Of a stretch of 64,000 bases of DNA, positions 34,907-44,674 are shown in pieces; the stretch's first letter is position 1, and each line of letters begins with the position of its first letter. Below the pieces are notes generated by a model, which made no database searches, was not told where the DNA came from, and saw nothing but the letters and a program-made list of their open reading frames with translations. The DNA comes from CAZSDP01 sp964605665 (GTDB taxonomy: Bacteria; Planctomycetota; UBA8108; UBA1146), in contig CAZSDP010000010.1 of NCBI GenBank assembly GCA_964605665.1, positions 1 to 64,000 on the forward strand, in the 5' to 3' direction. Made by a program: the position numbers and the translations under genes.

Positions 34907-37900
34907 TTAGCTCCCTGAAATCTGCTCAGAAGCCTCCCAGCGAGCGCGAATCTTGGCTGCGGCTTCCACGACTTGCTCGCGGAGCGACTCACCAGGCTCG
35001 ACAGATTCACGGTCTACATGACCCTGTGAAGTCGACAGAGGCTCGATTCCGGCGGTCTTCAATCGACGAACCAGATTGGTGAAGGTCCGTTTCCGATCGA
35101 GGAAGTAGACACTCGCGCGAAGTCGGGTGATTCTCCACCCCAGTCGCGTCAGAACCATTGGACGGTCCATGCGAGCGACAAGATCCTCGGGCGGCTCTTC
35201 TTGGTCACCTTCGCAAAGAATCGCGATTCGTTGACCATTCTCTCCTTCGACCATGATGTCGATCGGCATCTCCCCAACCGGGAAGTGCAGTGTGGTTTGG
35301 TAACCGGCGGCAACCAAATCTTCATAGAGACACTTCTCAAACTCAGAGGATACGCTGATTTCGTTTTCAGTCTCCTCATCGTCACCGATCAGACACTTCG
35401 GATTGACGGCATGCGAGATCAGCTGCAAACGGAGATCGCCTGGCTTGAGATCTCGCGCTGGATCGAGTGAGTGAACGACCCAGAGCTGATCACGTGCACG
35501 ACTCGCCGCAACGTTGAAAACCTTCTTTGCGTCATCTCGTCTTCGTAAGGTCAGTGGCTTCCCTTTCGGGGAGTCGACCATCGAGATGAACATCACATCT
35601 CGCTCATCTCCCTGGAACTGAGAGGCGTTTCCGCAGAGGAGTCGCCGACGTTGATACTCAGCAACCGTTAGCTTGGTCCGCAAAATAGAGTCGATCAACA
35701 TCGCTTGCTCAGTGCCGACCATACTGATCACACCAATCGAGCAACCCTCGTACTCTTTGCGTTTGCAAATCGCTGCGATCAGGCTTGCGATCTCTGTGGC
35801 CTCTACAAGATTCACCTTGTCCTTGGCGACACCTTTCGGAACATGGTGTGACACCACGTGCGGAAGCAAACTGCTCGCAGATCGTTCTCGAAGAGGTCGA
35901 ATCTCGCCGCTGTAGCAAAGGAAGTTCGAAAACTGGATGATGTCTGGAACACAGCGGAAATGCTCCAGCAGTCGAATCGTCCCTCCGAATGACTGTCGAG
36001 CGAGGTCGTAGACGGAAGTCTTGCCGTCATAGAGCTGCTGATTGGGAATGTCGACCAGGATTTCATCGATCAGAGACTGCATTCGGTCGGCGTCGTAGCC
36101 CACTCCATATGGACTCACTTGCTCATGATCTCCGACGACGACCGCTTCTCGGCCGAGCGCCAGGGCAACCAGACCGGTCACGTCGTTTTGGCTCGCTTCA
36201 TCGAGAATCACCACATCGAACTTCGTGGTGGCGATATCAAAACTCTCCACCACTCGAGAAAGCGGCATGATCCAGACCGGAACCGCAGATCGACAATCTG
36301 CGAGGACCTTTTGCGCTTCTTCTCGAAGCCGCATGACACCCTTGCCTGTGCCGCGTCCGATCTTCTTGTGAAGTGCTAACCAACCATTGAGAGCTTGTTG
36401 CTGCGGTAAGCCGGTTCGCTCCAGCTGTGCAGCCCAGGCGAGCTTCTCCACATAGGTCGCCGTCGCCTCTTGAAGTTGACCCTGTACATTTGCGAGCTTC
36501 TTCTGCAACCCGTCTAAATCGACTTGGTGGCTTACGGCGAGAGTTTGCTCCCAATGCCGGAAACGCCAACCGGCAAGGAAGTCACCCGGCGGGGTTCCGT
36601 CAACATGGCCTTCTTCACGATTTGCGATCGCTTTGGCCAGCTTCGGGGCTCCGGCCTGGAGTTGCTCCAGCAATTCTTGTCGACGCCGCACCGCGGGAGT
36701 TCTCTCCAAGACCTCTCCGAGTCGTCGCCATGCCAGCGAATAAGCATCGAAGTCTTTACGCTTGAGCCCCTGGATAAAGAGCTTCGTCAGTGCTCCGGTT
36801 TCACCGGTTCGCGGAAACCCCTTGAGGTACTTCAGCCAATTGTCTCGGGTGCCCAAACTATCGGAGATAGAAGCAGACTTTTCGCGTGCGGAGAGGATCG
36901 GCGGTAGCTCATTTTCGATCCAGTGCTCGATCTGACGCAATTCACCGAGGGGGACCGCTGCTGCGGGATAATCGCGGGCGAAGCGTTCCCAATCAAAACC
37001 GAGCTCGGTGAGCTGAGCTTGAATCGGATCCCACTTTTGAGAAGCCCACTGCAAGGAACTGGTCATACGCCCGACCAATTCGCTCGCTCTTAGTTCAGGT
37101 CTCTCACCCAACGCCCCGGCAGTCGGCCCATCAAATGGTCCGACCAGAGCATCCCAAACTTGGCAGAGATCTCCCCGGAGCTTCGTCATCTCGAGGAGGT
37201 TTCGAATCGCCTGGTACTCTTCGAGTTGGCACGGTCCCGCGCCATTGACCGTGACCGTGCTGACAAATTGTTGCCACTCAGGAGTCAGCTCGACAGTACC
37301 GCCACCCGATTGTTCGATCGCATGAAGCCGATCGATGATCTGACTGCAAATCTCGATTCCGCGCAGTGGATTGACCGGTTGTGAGAACTGAGGACAGTGC
37401 TTGGTAACCAGTGCTTCCAGAAGCGGTATCTGGGTGGCTGCCTCTTCAGCCGCACGCACGACGGCAAACCACGCTTCTTTGGTTTCACCTCCGACACGAC
37501 CCGCTTCGATGCACTCGAGAATCCAAGTGTCCTGGGCAGCGAGATTCGGGCTCGCTTCCTTCAGATCCAATCTGACCTTGGTGATCGCTTCACGGGTGCT
37601 GTTTTGGTGTGACCAATACTGCTCCCCAAGTGAAACCTTGCCCGTTTCAAGCGACTTCACTTCGTCGAAGAGCGCCGCGAATTCACTCGGCTCTGGCAAG
37701 AGCTGCGGATCGGGAAGTTCCGTCGCCGAAAAGAGCTCATCTTCTGGAGTCACGACTGCGGTCAACGAATAGAGCTCAGCGATCTCTTCTTCGGTGAGGG
37801 GGGCTTCTATTTCCGGGCCCACTGGTCCTGGAACCCACCCGTCAGTTTCAGCGAGATCACCGAGTTTACGTGCGATTTTTGCTGGGTCGTAAGAAACTCC

Positions 37901-39439
37901 CGAACACTCTAGCGCACGGTACTCAGCTGCGATTGCTTCGAGCAGTTCGGACCGCAACTGACTTCGCTCTTGCCGGAGCGCATCTCTCTTTTGTGAGACC
38001 TTCGCGATCTCTTTCTCGAGCTTCTTCTGATGGGCGCCGGAGAGGGCATTGACGATGCCGGTGATCGACTCTTCCAGTTGCTTCGAAGACTCTTCATCAG
38101 ATTCGAGAAGAGAGACGCACAGAGCCTGTAATGGCTCTGCGACTTTCTCGCGAACCACCCGAAGGGCTTTAGATGCGTGGGAGGTCACGAGAATCGTCTT
38201 GTTCTGAGCGAGCAGGTGACCGATGAGATTAGCGATGGTGTGACTCTTACCGGTTCCTGGAGGGCCCTGCACCAACACCGCGCCCGTTTCTTCAAGACGC
38301 TGAATCACTTGTTCTTGCTCAGGGTTCGCATCTTTGGTGAGAAGTGGGTCGATCGAAAATGAACCCTCGAGCACGCCTTCGCTGGTCGGTTCCTCACTCG
38401 GCGGAAAACTCGCCTTTTCGTGCGGCGCTCCGACGATTCTCAAAAGTGATTCCGGCAATTCTTCTGTCGTCGCGATGGTCTCGATGTATCGCTCGAGGGA
38501 CTCTCCAAACCCGTGGTTACGGTGTCCGAGGAGAATCCTTGGTTGCCGGTAAACATAAGGCCCAGAGGCTTCGCTGATCAGTTCGGGGTGATCGAAGTAG
38601 TGACCATTCTCCCAGAAGCGCTGAACGAAGTCTTTTAGCAACTGAGTGGTCTCTTGACGCTCGAAGGGATGTGGGCGAACGGCTTCGACCATTTCCCTCA
38701 GTTGTAAGATCTCTTTGCCGTCACAGCCCAGGTATCGCAAGAGAGGTGAGTAGAGCATCGTTGGCTCTGCGGTCTCTCGAAACCGAAACTCAGGAATCGC
38801 GGCATCGAAGTCGAGGACGATCCTCTTCAACAGCAGAGGATGACTGACCGGTCCAGATTCGCTCTCAAAGACGAGGATTCCGTCGGTGAGGAATAGTTGA
38901 TACTTCTCTGACTCGCGAGCGAACTTCCCAGAGAGCTCAAACAGCTCTGAAAAGAGTTGGAGTGACGCGGCCACATTCCGTTCGGCGTTCGCCCAAGAGC
39001 TACGTTGCTCTAGCCAATCTTCGAAGGCGTCGACCCGCTCCTCGGAGTCATCGAACGACTCAGTGCCGCCATCGACTCCCCCGCTCTTGATCTGGCGGGT
39101 GGACAACACTTCCGGTTCGGAAGAAGCATCGTCCCAGCCAGGTTTGAGCCAATTTTCAAACACGACAGACGGGCGAGGGCATTCTGTTTCCTCCGGCCGT
39201 CCGACCCTTAGCAGGATGCCCTCGGCGGAGGAATCGGTGTGTACCTCTCCGCGGACCACTCCTGGCAGATGAATGACACTCTCCAGATCGAGATTCCAGT
39301 CGTAGCCATCGGTGTGAACCACCGGTGGCGTTTTGATGCGGTGCATCTCGAGTAGATATCGGAAGACTCTCGCGATCTTGGTTCGCGCATCTTCGATCGG
39401 GGAGGTGGTGTTGATCGGAGGCAGAATGACTTCGCCCAT
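34907..39439 (-). CDS. Large UPF1-like SF1 helicase with C-terminal nuclease-like domain
   Basis: The 1510-residue protein has an N-terminal domain of ~370 residues, Walker A GPPGTGKS (~392-399), a long helical insert (~440-1050), DEAS Walker B (~1080), GDHEQVSPYG motif III (~1100) and SRARDQ motif VI (~1313). A C-terminal domain (~1365-1480) with SEFEKCLYEDL, PIDIMVEG and RIAILCEGDQEE then GWRITRLRASVYF resembles the MTES_1575/Vsr-type PD-(D/E)XK nucleases. In active members the strand reads IECDG; here it is ILCEG, so catalysis is doubtful. Single-gene helicase-nuclease proteins of this kind occur among antiviral defence systems (Hhe-like). No partner genes are next to it. Confidence 0.82.
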   Translation of the reverse strand: MGEVILPPINTTSPIEDARTKIARVFRYLLEMHRIKTPPVVHTDGYDWNLDLESVIHLPGVVRGEVHTDSSAEGILLRVGRPEETECPRPSVVFENWLKPGWDDASSEPEVLSTRQIKSGGVDGGTESFDDSEERVDAFEDWLEQRSSWANAERNVAASLQLFSELFELSGKFARESEKYQLFLTDGILVFESESGPVSHPLLLKRIVLDFDAAIPEFRFRETAEPTMLYSPLLRYLGCDGKEILQLREMVEAVRPHPFERQETTQLLKDFVQRFWENGHYFDHPELISEASGPYVYRQPRILLGHRNHGFGESLERYIETIATTEELPESLLRIVGAPHEKASFPPSEEPTSEGVLEGSFSIDPLLTKDANPEQEQVIQRLEETGAVLVQGPPGTGKSHTIANLIGHLLAQNKTILVTSHASKALRVVREKVAEPLQALCVSLLESDEESSKQLEESITGIVNALSGAHQKKLEKEIAKVSQKRDALRQERSQLRSELLEAIAAEYRALECSGVSYDPAKIARKLGDLAETDGWVPGPVGPEIEAPLTEEEIAELYSLTAVVTPEDELFSATELPDPQLLPEPSEFAALFDEVKSLETGKVSLGEQYWSHQNSTREAITKVRLDLKEASPNLAAQDTWILECIEAGRVGGETKEAWFAVVRAAEEAATQIPLLEALVTKHCPQFSQPVNPLRGIEICSQIIDRLHAIEQSGGGTVELTPEWQQFVSTVTVNGAGPCQLEEYQAIRNLLEMTKLRGDLCQVWDALVGPFDGPTAGALGERPELRASELVGRMTSSLQWASQKWDPIQAQLTELGFDWERFARDYPAAAVPLGELRQIEHWIENELPPILSAREKSASISDSLGTRDNWLKYLKGFPRTGETGALTKLFIQGLKRKDFDAYSLAWRRLGEVLERTPAVRRRQELLEQLQAGAPKLAKAIANREEGHVDGTPPGDFLAGWRFRHWEQTLAVSHQVDLDGLQKKLANVQGQLQEATATYVEKLAWAAQLERTGLPQQQALNGWLALHKKIGRGTGKGVMRLREEAQKVLADCRSAVPVWIMPLSRVVESFDIATTKFDVVILDEASQNDVTGLVALALGREAVVVGDHEQVSPYGVGYDADRMQSLIDEILVDIPNQQLYDGKTSVYDLARQSFGGTIRLLEHFRCVPDIIQFSNFLCYSGEIRPLRERSASSLLPHVVSHHVPKGVAKDKVNLVEATEIASLIAAICKRKEYEGCSIGVISMVGTEQAMLIDSILRTKLTVAEYQRRRLLCGNASQFQGDERDVMFISMVDSPKGKPLTLRRRDDAKKVFNVAASRARDQLWVVHSLDPARDLKPGDLRLQLISHAVNPKCLIGDDEETENEISVSSEFEKCLYEDLVAAGYQTTLHFPVGEMPIDIMVEGENGQRIAILCEGDQEEPPEDLVARMDRPMVLTRLGWRITRLRASVYFLDRKRTFTNLVRRLKTAGIEPLSTSQGHVDRESVEPGESLREQVVEAAAKIRARWEASEQISGS

Positions 39440-39804
39440 GACGCTTTTCTCGCTCTTCTTGCTCAGGAACCGCCAGAATTGAGTGACTCACGAACCGACT
39501 CCGACCGGGGGGCTCGGCGAGATCGGTTTCTATAGATAACTTCGGGAATCTGGAGCGCTGGCTTGAGGAGAGGGCCCGGATCGTGGACGGAGAGGGAGAA
39601 TAAGATCTCAAGCTCCTATTTTAAAAGCGCTTAGCGACCCGGAAAATCTGGCATGGCCCGGTCTCAGCGTTCGAATCTGGTGTCAACCTGCCAGATCTAG
39701 AGAAACATCACCCCCCGTAGAGCGAAGACTCCCCCGACCTTCGAAGTTCATCCTCGAACGGTCGCCCGCAGTCACCGAACAAATCGCTGCACGATGGCGA
39801 ATAC
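39440..39804. other. Intergenic region between lysA and the helicase gene
   Basis: Both flanking genes are on the minus strand, so this holds the helicase promoter and the end of the lysA transcript. I see no gene, repeat or integrase remnant. Confidence 0.4.
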
Positions 39805-41055
39805 TCAGACTCGCTCGGGCTCCAACAGGTCGTCGTAAGTTTCCCTCCGACGAATCAGCCGATGCTCGCGACCATCGACGAGCACCTCTGCAGCTCTCGG
39901 TCGCGTGTTGTACTGACTCGACATCACCGAGGAGTAGGCACCGGCTCCAAACACCGCGAGGGATTCGCCTTCACTCACCTCTGGCAATTCCCGATCCACA
40001 CCGAGAAAGTCACCCGACTCGCAGATTGGTCCCACAACGTCAGTCGCGGCCACGGGGCGTTCTCCGCTGTCAACTACTGGCGCAATACGATGGAAGGCTC
40101 CATAGAGTGCAGGACGAAGTAGATCGTTCATTCCAGCGTCGCAGATCGCGAAGATCTTGTTTCCCGATCGCTTCTTCGTGATCACCTTAGTCAGAAGCGC
40201 TCCGGCATTCCCGACAATGAAGCGACCTGGCTCCAGAATCAATTGCAGGCGCCTATTCTCCAAGAGCGGACTCAATGCTCGAGCAAAGTGATCGGCTGGA
40301 AGGGCCTCTTGCTCTTCATAATGAATGCCGAACCCTCCCCCGAGATCGAGAGTCTTCAGCTGACCAGATAACTCGGGGATTGAGTCGATAAACTCGAGCA
40401 CTGCTTCGACACCTCTGACATACGGCTGAACATCAGTAATCTGGGATCCTAGATGGACATGGATACCGGTGATCTTCACCCCGGAAAGGGACTCCGCATC
40501 TCGCAGCATCGCTCGAGCACGTTCACGATCGATTCCAAACTTATTTTCACGCTTCCCAGTGGTAATGAACCGATGAGTGCCTGGATCGACGTCGGGATTC
40601 AGCCGGATTGCAGCCTCTACAGTGCACCCATTCTCTCTCGCAAGGCGGTCAATACGCAAAAGCTCACTTGGTGCCTCTACATTGAAGAGTCCAATGCCAG
40701 CCTCGATTGCCAACTCAATCTCTTCTTCAGTCTTTCCCACACCCGCGTAGACAACCTTCTTCGGATCACCTTCGAGCTCGAGTACCCGTCTCAACTCCCC
40801 TCCCGAAACGACATCGAATCCTGAGCCCATTTGGTGGAGAAGTCGCAAAATCGACATGTTCGAGAGAGCTTTCACCGAATAGCAGATCAAAGGAGGCAAA
40901 TGGACCGCGCGAAAGCTCTGATCGATTTGACGAAAGTGATGACGGATCGTCTCTGCACAATAGACATACAACGGGGTTCCATAAGTAGAAATGAGCTCTT
41001 CTGCAGCAACCTCATCGCAATAGAGACGGCCACCGCGGAAATCAAAGTGGTCCAT
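39805..41055 (-). CDS. lysA: Diaminopimelate decarboxylase
   Basis: The 416-residue PLP enzyme makes lysine from meso-diaminopimelate. It shows ICYSVKALSNMSILRLL (PLP Lys), HVHLGSQI, LDLGGGFGIHY, EPGRFIVGNAG, the CESGDFLG active-site Cys segment and AYSSVMSSQYNTRPR. Start ATG 41055 has AGGAG 4 nt upstream and matches the family N-terminus; the frame is open to 41142 without support. Transcribed divergently from the peptidase gene. Confidence 0.95.
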   Translation of the reverse strand: MDHFDFRGGRLYCDEVAAEELISTYGTPLYVYCAETIRHHFRQIDQSFRAVHLPPLICYSVKALSNMSILRLLHQMGSGFDVVSGGELRRVLELEGDPKKVVYAGVGKTEEEIELAIEAGIGLFNVEAPSELLRIDRLARENGCTVEAAIRLNPDVDPGTHRFITTGKRENKFGIDRERARAMLRDAESLSGVKITGIHVHLGSQITDVQPYVRGVEAVLEFIDSIPELSGQLKTLDLGGGFGIHYEEQEALPADHFARALSPLLENRRLQLILEPGRFIVGNAGALLTKVITKKRSGNKIFAICDAGMNDLLRPALYGAFHRIAPVVDSGERPVAATDVVGPICESGDFLGVDRELPEVSEGESLAVFGAGAYSSVMSSQYNTRPRAAEVLVDGREHRLIRRRETYDDLLEPERV

Positions 41056-41261
41056 CCGACTCCTGGCCTTCCCTGCGAATTCTGAGCAAGAAATGACAGC
41101 GTCAGCGACTGTCCCACTGGCGCTGAACGCAACAATCATCACGATTCAACTCTGAGACCCCTATACTGACCCTCTCGCAATCTTGAGTAGGAGAGAGACG
41201 GAAGTCACGTGCTGCCTGTCGATCATGCTACGCTAACCGGCTGAACAAAGGAGAGAAATTA

Positions 41262-42335
41262 ATGATCATCGTCACCCACCTTCGTCTCCTGTTGGTCACA
41301 ACTTTCGCTGCTACTCTTATCAGTAGTTGCTCGATTCTCAATGAAGACCGTTCCAACGACGCCTCTCAAAGTCGAGAACCGCAGTCGTCGGAGTGGGCGT
41401 TGGTAATTCATGGAGGTGCTGGAGCAGCCGCCGGGCTGAAGAGCCCTGCAGAATATGAGACGATATTGCTCGAGGCAGTCGAACTTGGTTCGGAGATCCT
41501 CGCACGTGGCGGAAACAGCCTGGATGCCATCACCGTAGTCGTACAGTTCCTCGAAGATCAACCACGCTTCAATGCCGGACGAGGCGCAGTATTCAACCAC
41601 CGGGGAGACTGCGAGCTCGATGCGTCGATCATGGACGGAGCAACTCTCAACTGCGGTGCTGTCTCCGGCGTGACCACGATCAAGAATCCGATCCTATTGG
41701 CTAGAAAAGTAATGACGGAATCACGGCACGTCTTCTTGGTTGGTCGGGGAGCAGAAATCTTCGCAAAAGAGCTGGGCTTCGAAAAAGTTTCGAACAACTA
41801 CTTCAAAACTGAAGCACGAAGAGAAAGCTGGCAAAGGGCCCTTGAGCGCGAAGCTGCCGGACAAAGCTCGGTCTTACCTTCCTCGGGAGAAGATGACTCC
41901 TATTTCGGCACCGTTGGAGCAGTAGCCCTCGATCAAAATGGCAATCTGGCCGCAGCGACTTCCACTGGGGGTCTCACCAATAAGCGATACGGTCGGGTGG
42001 GTGACTCTCCAATCATCGGAGCCGGGACCTACGCTGACAATTCTTCCGTCGCAGTATCTTGCACTGGGCAAGGAGAGCTCTTCATTCGTCATGGAGTCGC
42101 CAAGTCCCTTGCCGCACTCTGTGAATACGCTGACTTGTCACTCGAAGAAGCCGCCAGGAGGATCGTGTTTGACACACTTCCACCAGATAGTGGCGGACTG
42201 ATTGCCGTCGACCGATCGGGGAACATCTCGATGACGTTCAATACTCCCGGAATGTATCGAGCTTGCGCGAATTCTGAGGGGTTACTCCAAGTCGGGATTG
42301 GGGCTGAGATGAAAGCGATGGAACCAACTCGCTGA
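41262..42335 (+). CDS. Isoaspartyl peptidase/L-asparaginase-like Ntn hydrolase, lipoprotein
   Basis: The 357-residue protein begins with a lipoprotein signal (lipobox LISS-C, Cys near residue 23), then the N-terminal-nucleophile hydrolase: VIHGGAGAA, NAGRGAVFN, DGATLNCGAVSGV and the autocleavage site YFGTVGAVALD, where Thr becomes the catalytic residue. GGLTNKRYGRVGDSPIIGAGTYAD completes the family pattern. These enzymes cleave isoaspartyl dipeptides and asparagine. Membrane anchoring is less usual than a cytoplasmic or periplasmic form. An AAGGAGAG site precedes the ATG, and a strong terminator follows. Confidence 0.9.
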   Translation: MIIVTHLRLLLVTTFAATLISSCSILNEDRSNDASQSREPQSSEWALVIHGGAGAAAGLKSPAEYETILLEAVELGSEILARGGNSLDAITVVVQFLEDQPRFNAGRGAVFNHRGDCELDASIMDGATLNCGAVSGVTTIKNPILLARKVMTESRHVFLVGRGAEIFAKELGFEKVSNNYFKTEARRESWQRALEREAAGQSSVLPSSGEDDSYFGTVGAVALDQNGNLAAATSTGGLTNKRYGRVGDSPIIGAGTYADNSSVAVSCTGQGELFIRHGVAKSLAALCEYADLSLEEAARRIVFDTLPPDSGGLIAVDRSGNISMTFNTPGMYRACANSEGLLQVGIGAEMKAMEPTR

Positions 42336-42414
42336 AGTATCGAAACCGCTGGTTCGACTCAGCTTGAAGTGTCAGCGGAGATTGAGTGTCAGCGCGAAGT
42401 TGACCCACGTAAAC

Positions 42415-42467
42415 AAATGAGCGCGACCTCTTCCCCCGATTCGGGAAGTGATCGCGCTCATTTTTTT
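42415..42467 (+). terminator. Bidirectional rho-independent terminator
   Basis: Arms AAATGAGCGCGA and TCGCGCTCATTT pair perfectly, with a further inner GC stem, and seven T follow on the plus strand. On the minus strand the hairpin is followed by TTTGTTT, so it can also end the flagellar transcript after fliA. Confidence 0.9.
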
Positions 42468-42492
42468 ACTGAACTGTGATTTGATCTCGACC

Positions 42493-43419
42493 TTAGTCTC
42501 GCACCAAATCTCTCTGGTACTTGCTCAACTGGTTGCGCAATCGAACCACGATTCGCGAGTGGAGTTGGCAAACACGGGACTCTGACAAATCGAGCGCAGC
42601 GCCGATTTCGCGCATTGTGAGATCCTCGAAGTAGTAGAGGACCACGATCAGTCGCTCTTTTCGAGAGAGATACTTCGTGATGAACTCAGTGATCTCTTTC
42701 TTGAGGACTTCATCCTCGGGGAGGACTCCCCGTTTGTCTTCGAGGATGTCGATCTTCCGCAATGACTTTGAATCGCTGTCATCCGCAGACTGCTCGGTCA
42801 GGCTGACCATGGTCACCGCGGAAGCTTCACGAATCATCGCTTCATACTCATCCAGCGAGAGTTCCAAGCGCTCTGCCATTTCGAGATCTGTCGGCGTACG
42901 ACCCAATTCCACTTCGAGCTCTCGCCAGGTCGCATCGATGCGATGTGCCTTGTTACGCACAATTCGTGGCACCCAATCGAGCGCACGCAATGAATCGAGA
43001 ATCGCCCCACGGATCCGGGTCGTACAGTAAGTCTCGAACTTGACTCCGCGCTCGAGGTCATAGCCATCGATCGCGTCCATCAAGCCGAAGATACCCGCTG
43101 AGTAGAGGTCCTCGACTTCAACATTTTGTGGGAGCTTGATCAAGATCCGCTCTGCGATGTAGCGAACCAGTGGGAGATACTGCTCGATAAGGATGTTTCG
43201 AAGGTGCTGCCCACCACGCTCCTTGTATTCGAGCCACACTGCTTCGAGATCGGGATCATCGATCCGGGTCTTCCCGAACATGTAGTGCTTCTTGGGATCA
43301 AACTTCTTGAGACTCTTGGACTTCTTCGCTGCCGGCTTTTTCTTCGCCGTTGCAGCCTTACCGCCAGCGGGATTCTCTGGAGTATCTTTAGAAGTCTTCT
43401 TCGTCTGTCGGACCGGCAA
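42493..43419 (-). CDS. fliA: Flagellar sigma factor FliA/WhiG (sigma-28)
   Basis: The 308-residue sigma factor directs transcription of late flagellar genes. Region 2 (LVRYIAERILIKLPQNVEVEDLYSAG, then KFETYCTTRIRGAILDSLRALDWVPR) and region 4 (LTMREIGAALDLSESRVCQLHSRIVVRLR) are clear. A lysine/alanine-rich extension of about 45 residues precedes region 1. The TTG start follows GGGAGG at 5 nt. It is the last gene of the long flagellar cluster, as in Bacillus-type clusters where sigD ends the operon. Confidence 0.94.
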   Translation of the reverse strand: MPVRQTKKTSKDTPENPAGGKAATAKKKPAAKKSKSLKKFDPKKHYMFGKTRIDDPDLEAVWLEYKERGGQHLRNILIEQYLPLVRYIAERILIKLPQNVEVEDLYSAGIFGLMDAIDGYDLERGVKFETYCTTRIRGAILDSLRALDWVPRIVRNKAHRIDATWRELEVELGRTPTDLEMAERLELSLDEYEAMIREASAVTMVSLTEQSADDSDSKSLRKIDILEDKRGVLPEDEVLKKEITEFITKYLSRKERLIVVLYYFEDLTMREIGAALDLSESRVCQLHSRIVVRLRNQLSKYQRDLVRD

Positions 43420-43475
43420 CGGAACCTCCCATCGCCTGGATCAATGAGCAGCTTCGCTCGTGCAACAGCACGAGC

Positions 43476-43805
43476 TCAATTCACCGAACTCTGCTCACGT
43501 TCACTGGCCAAAACCGCCTCAGAGGGTAGCGGCGTTTCCCTCTGTCGCCGATCAGGCCGAATCCAGGCTTCCTCTTTTCGTTTATCGGTTGTATCCAGAA
43601 TCACTGAACCAGAATCTTCGGGCTTCGGCCCTGATTCAGTAGCGATCGCCCGGGCCACCCGGCCGATCCCCCACCCGAGAAATCCAAAACCGATCGCCCA
43701 GCCAAATCCGGACCGAAAGGTCTCCTCGAGTGGTTGTTCTCGTCCAAGAGCGTTCACCAAAGCGGCGACGAACCCGAACAACGCAAATAGCGCAGTACTT
43801 CTCAT
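43476..43805 (-). CDS. Small membrane protein between flhG and fliA
   Basis: The 109-residue product has two hydrophobic segments (ALFALFGFVAALVNAL and SGFGWAIGFGFLGWGIGRVA) and a charged C-terminal tail. Its ATG overlaps the flhG stop as ATGA, so it is translated with the flagellar genes. I do not recognise the family. It may be a small flagellar membrane factor (inference from position). Confidence 0.65.
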   Translation of the reverse strand: MRSTALFALFGFVAALVNALGREQPLEETFRSGFGWAIGFGFLGWGIGRVARAIATESGPKPEDSGSVILDTTDKRKEEAWIRPDRRQRETPLPSEAVLASEREQSSVN

Positions 43806-44674
43806 TTCGTGGTCGATCCTGCCGTCACGAAGGCCCTCATGCGGCGTAGAAATCCTTCTCCGCCTCCCTCACGGGAACGAGAGAGTCCGAGAGTTCTTGC
43901 CACCTCACTGACGCAAATCGCAGCTTGGCAGCTGGGATAGGCAAGGCTGAATGGCAAACGTCGACGAACTGCGTGCGGAACTCTCGGATCAGAGAGAACG
44001 TAACCTGCTCGTTGCACTTCGAGTCCCATGAAACGCCGGGTCAGCAAAGTGATGCGATCGAGAATCTGCTCTGCTTCACTACGGCTATTTGCCATGTTCA
44101 CCACGAGCCAGACGCGCAGATTCGGATCTGCTTGCCCGAGAACCTTGATCATCGCATATGCATCGGCGATCGCGGTCGGCTCTGGCGTCGTCACCACGAC
44201 AACCTCTCCACTGGCGAGACAGAACTCGACTACCCGCCGTGAGATTCCAGCCCCAGTGTCTAGCACGATCAGTTCGGTCGTTTGCACAAGCTTATCGAGG
44301 GCGCCGAGCAGTATGTCCTGCTCCCCGTCCTTGAGATCTGCGAGTTCGCTCACTCCCGCAGCTCCGGGCAAGACGCGGAGTCCTCCCGGTGCAGGAACGA
44401 GGACGTCGTTCAGCGAGGCTTCTCCAGTGAGGAGATGCGAGAGATTGTGCTTCACTTGCAAGTCGAGCAGCACGTCGACATTTGCGAGGCCAAGATCGCA
44501 ATCGATAAGAACAACATCTCGTCCCATCGATGCCGCTGCCAAAGACAGAGAGACGGAAATGTTGCTCTTTCCCACTCCACCTTTTCCGCTGGTCACTGCC
44601 AGAACCCGTGCTCGGTGAGCGGGTCGATCTGATTCCTGTCGGATCAGTTGTCGGAGCTTGCTTGCTTGGTCCAT
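43802..44674 (-). CDS. flhG: FlhG (YlxH/MinD-like ATPase)
   Basis: The 290-residue ParA/MinD family ATPase controls flagellar number and placement together with FlhF. It has a deviant Walker A SGKGGVGKSN, DCDLGLANVD and LDTGAGI. A short N-terminal segment (MDQASKLRQLI) matches the FlhG activator motif that stimulates FlhF. Start ATG directly adjoins the flhF stop, with GGAG upstream. Confidence 0.93.
   Translation of the reverse strand: MDQASKLRQLIRQESDRPAHRARVLAVTSGKGGVGKSNISVSLSLAAASMGRDVVLIDCDLGLANVDVLLDLQVKHNLSHLLTGEASLNDVLVPAPGGLRVLPGAAGVSELADLKDGEQDILLGALDKLVQTTELIVLDTGAGISRRVVEFCLASGEVVVVTTPEPTAIADAYAMIKVLGQADPNLRVWLVVNMANSRSEAEQILDRITLLTRRFMGLEVQRAGYVLSDPRVPHAVRRRLPFSLAYPSCQAAICVSEVARTLGLSRSREGGGEGFLRRMRAFVTAGSTTK

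Noticed and set aside
34671..39439. Helicase gene as part of a mobile island integrated at tRNA-Sec
   Set aside because: I found no integrase, transposase or repeated tRNA 3' end, and the base composition does not visibly change.
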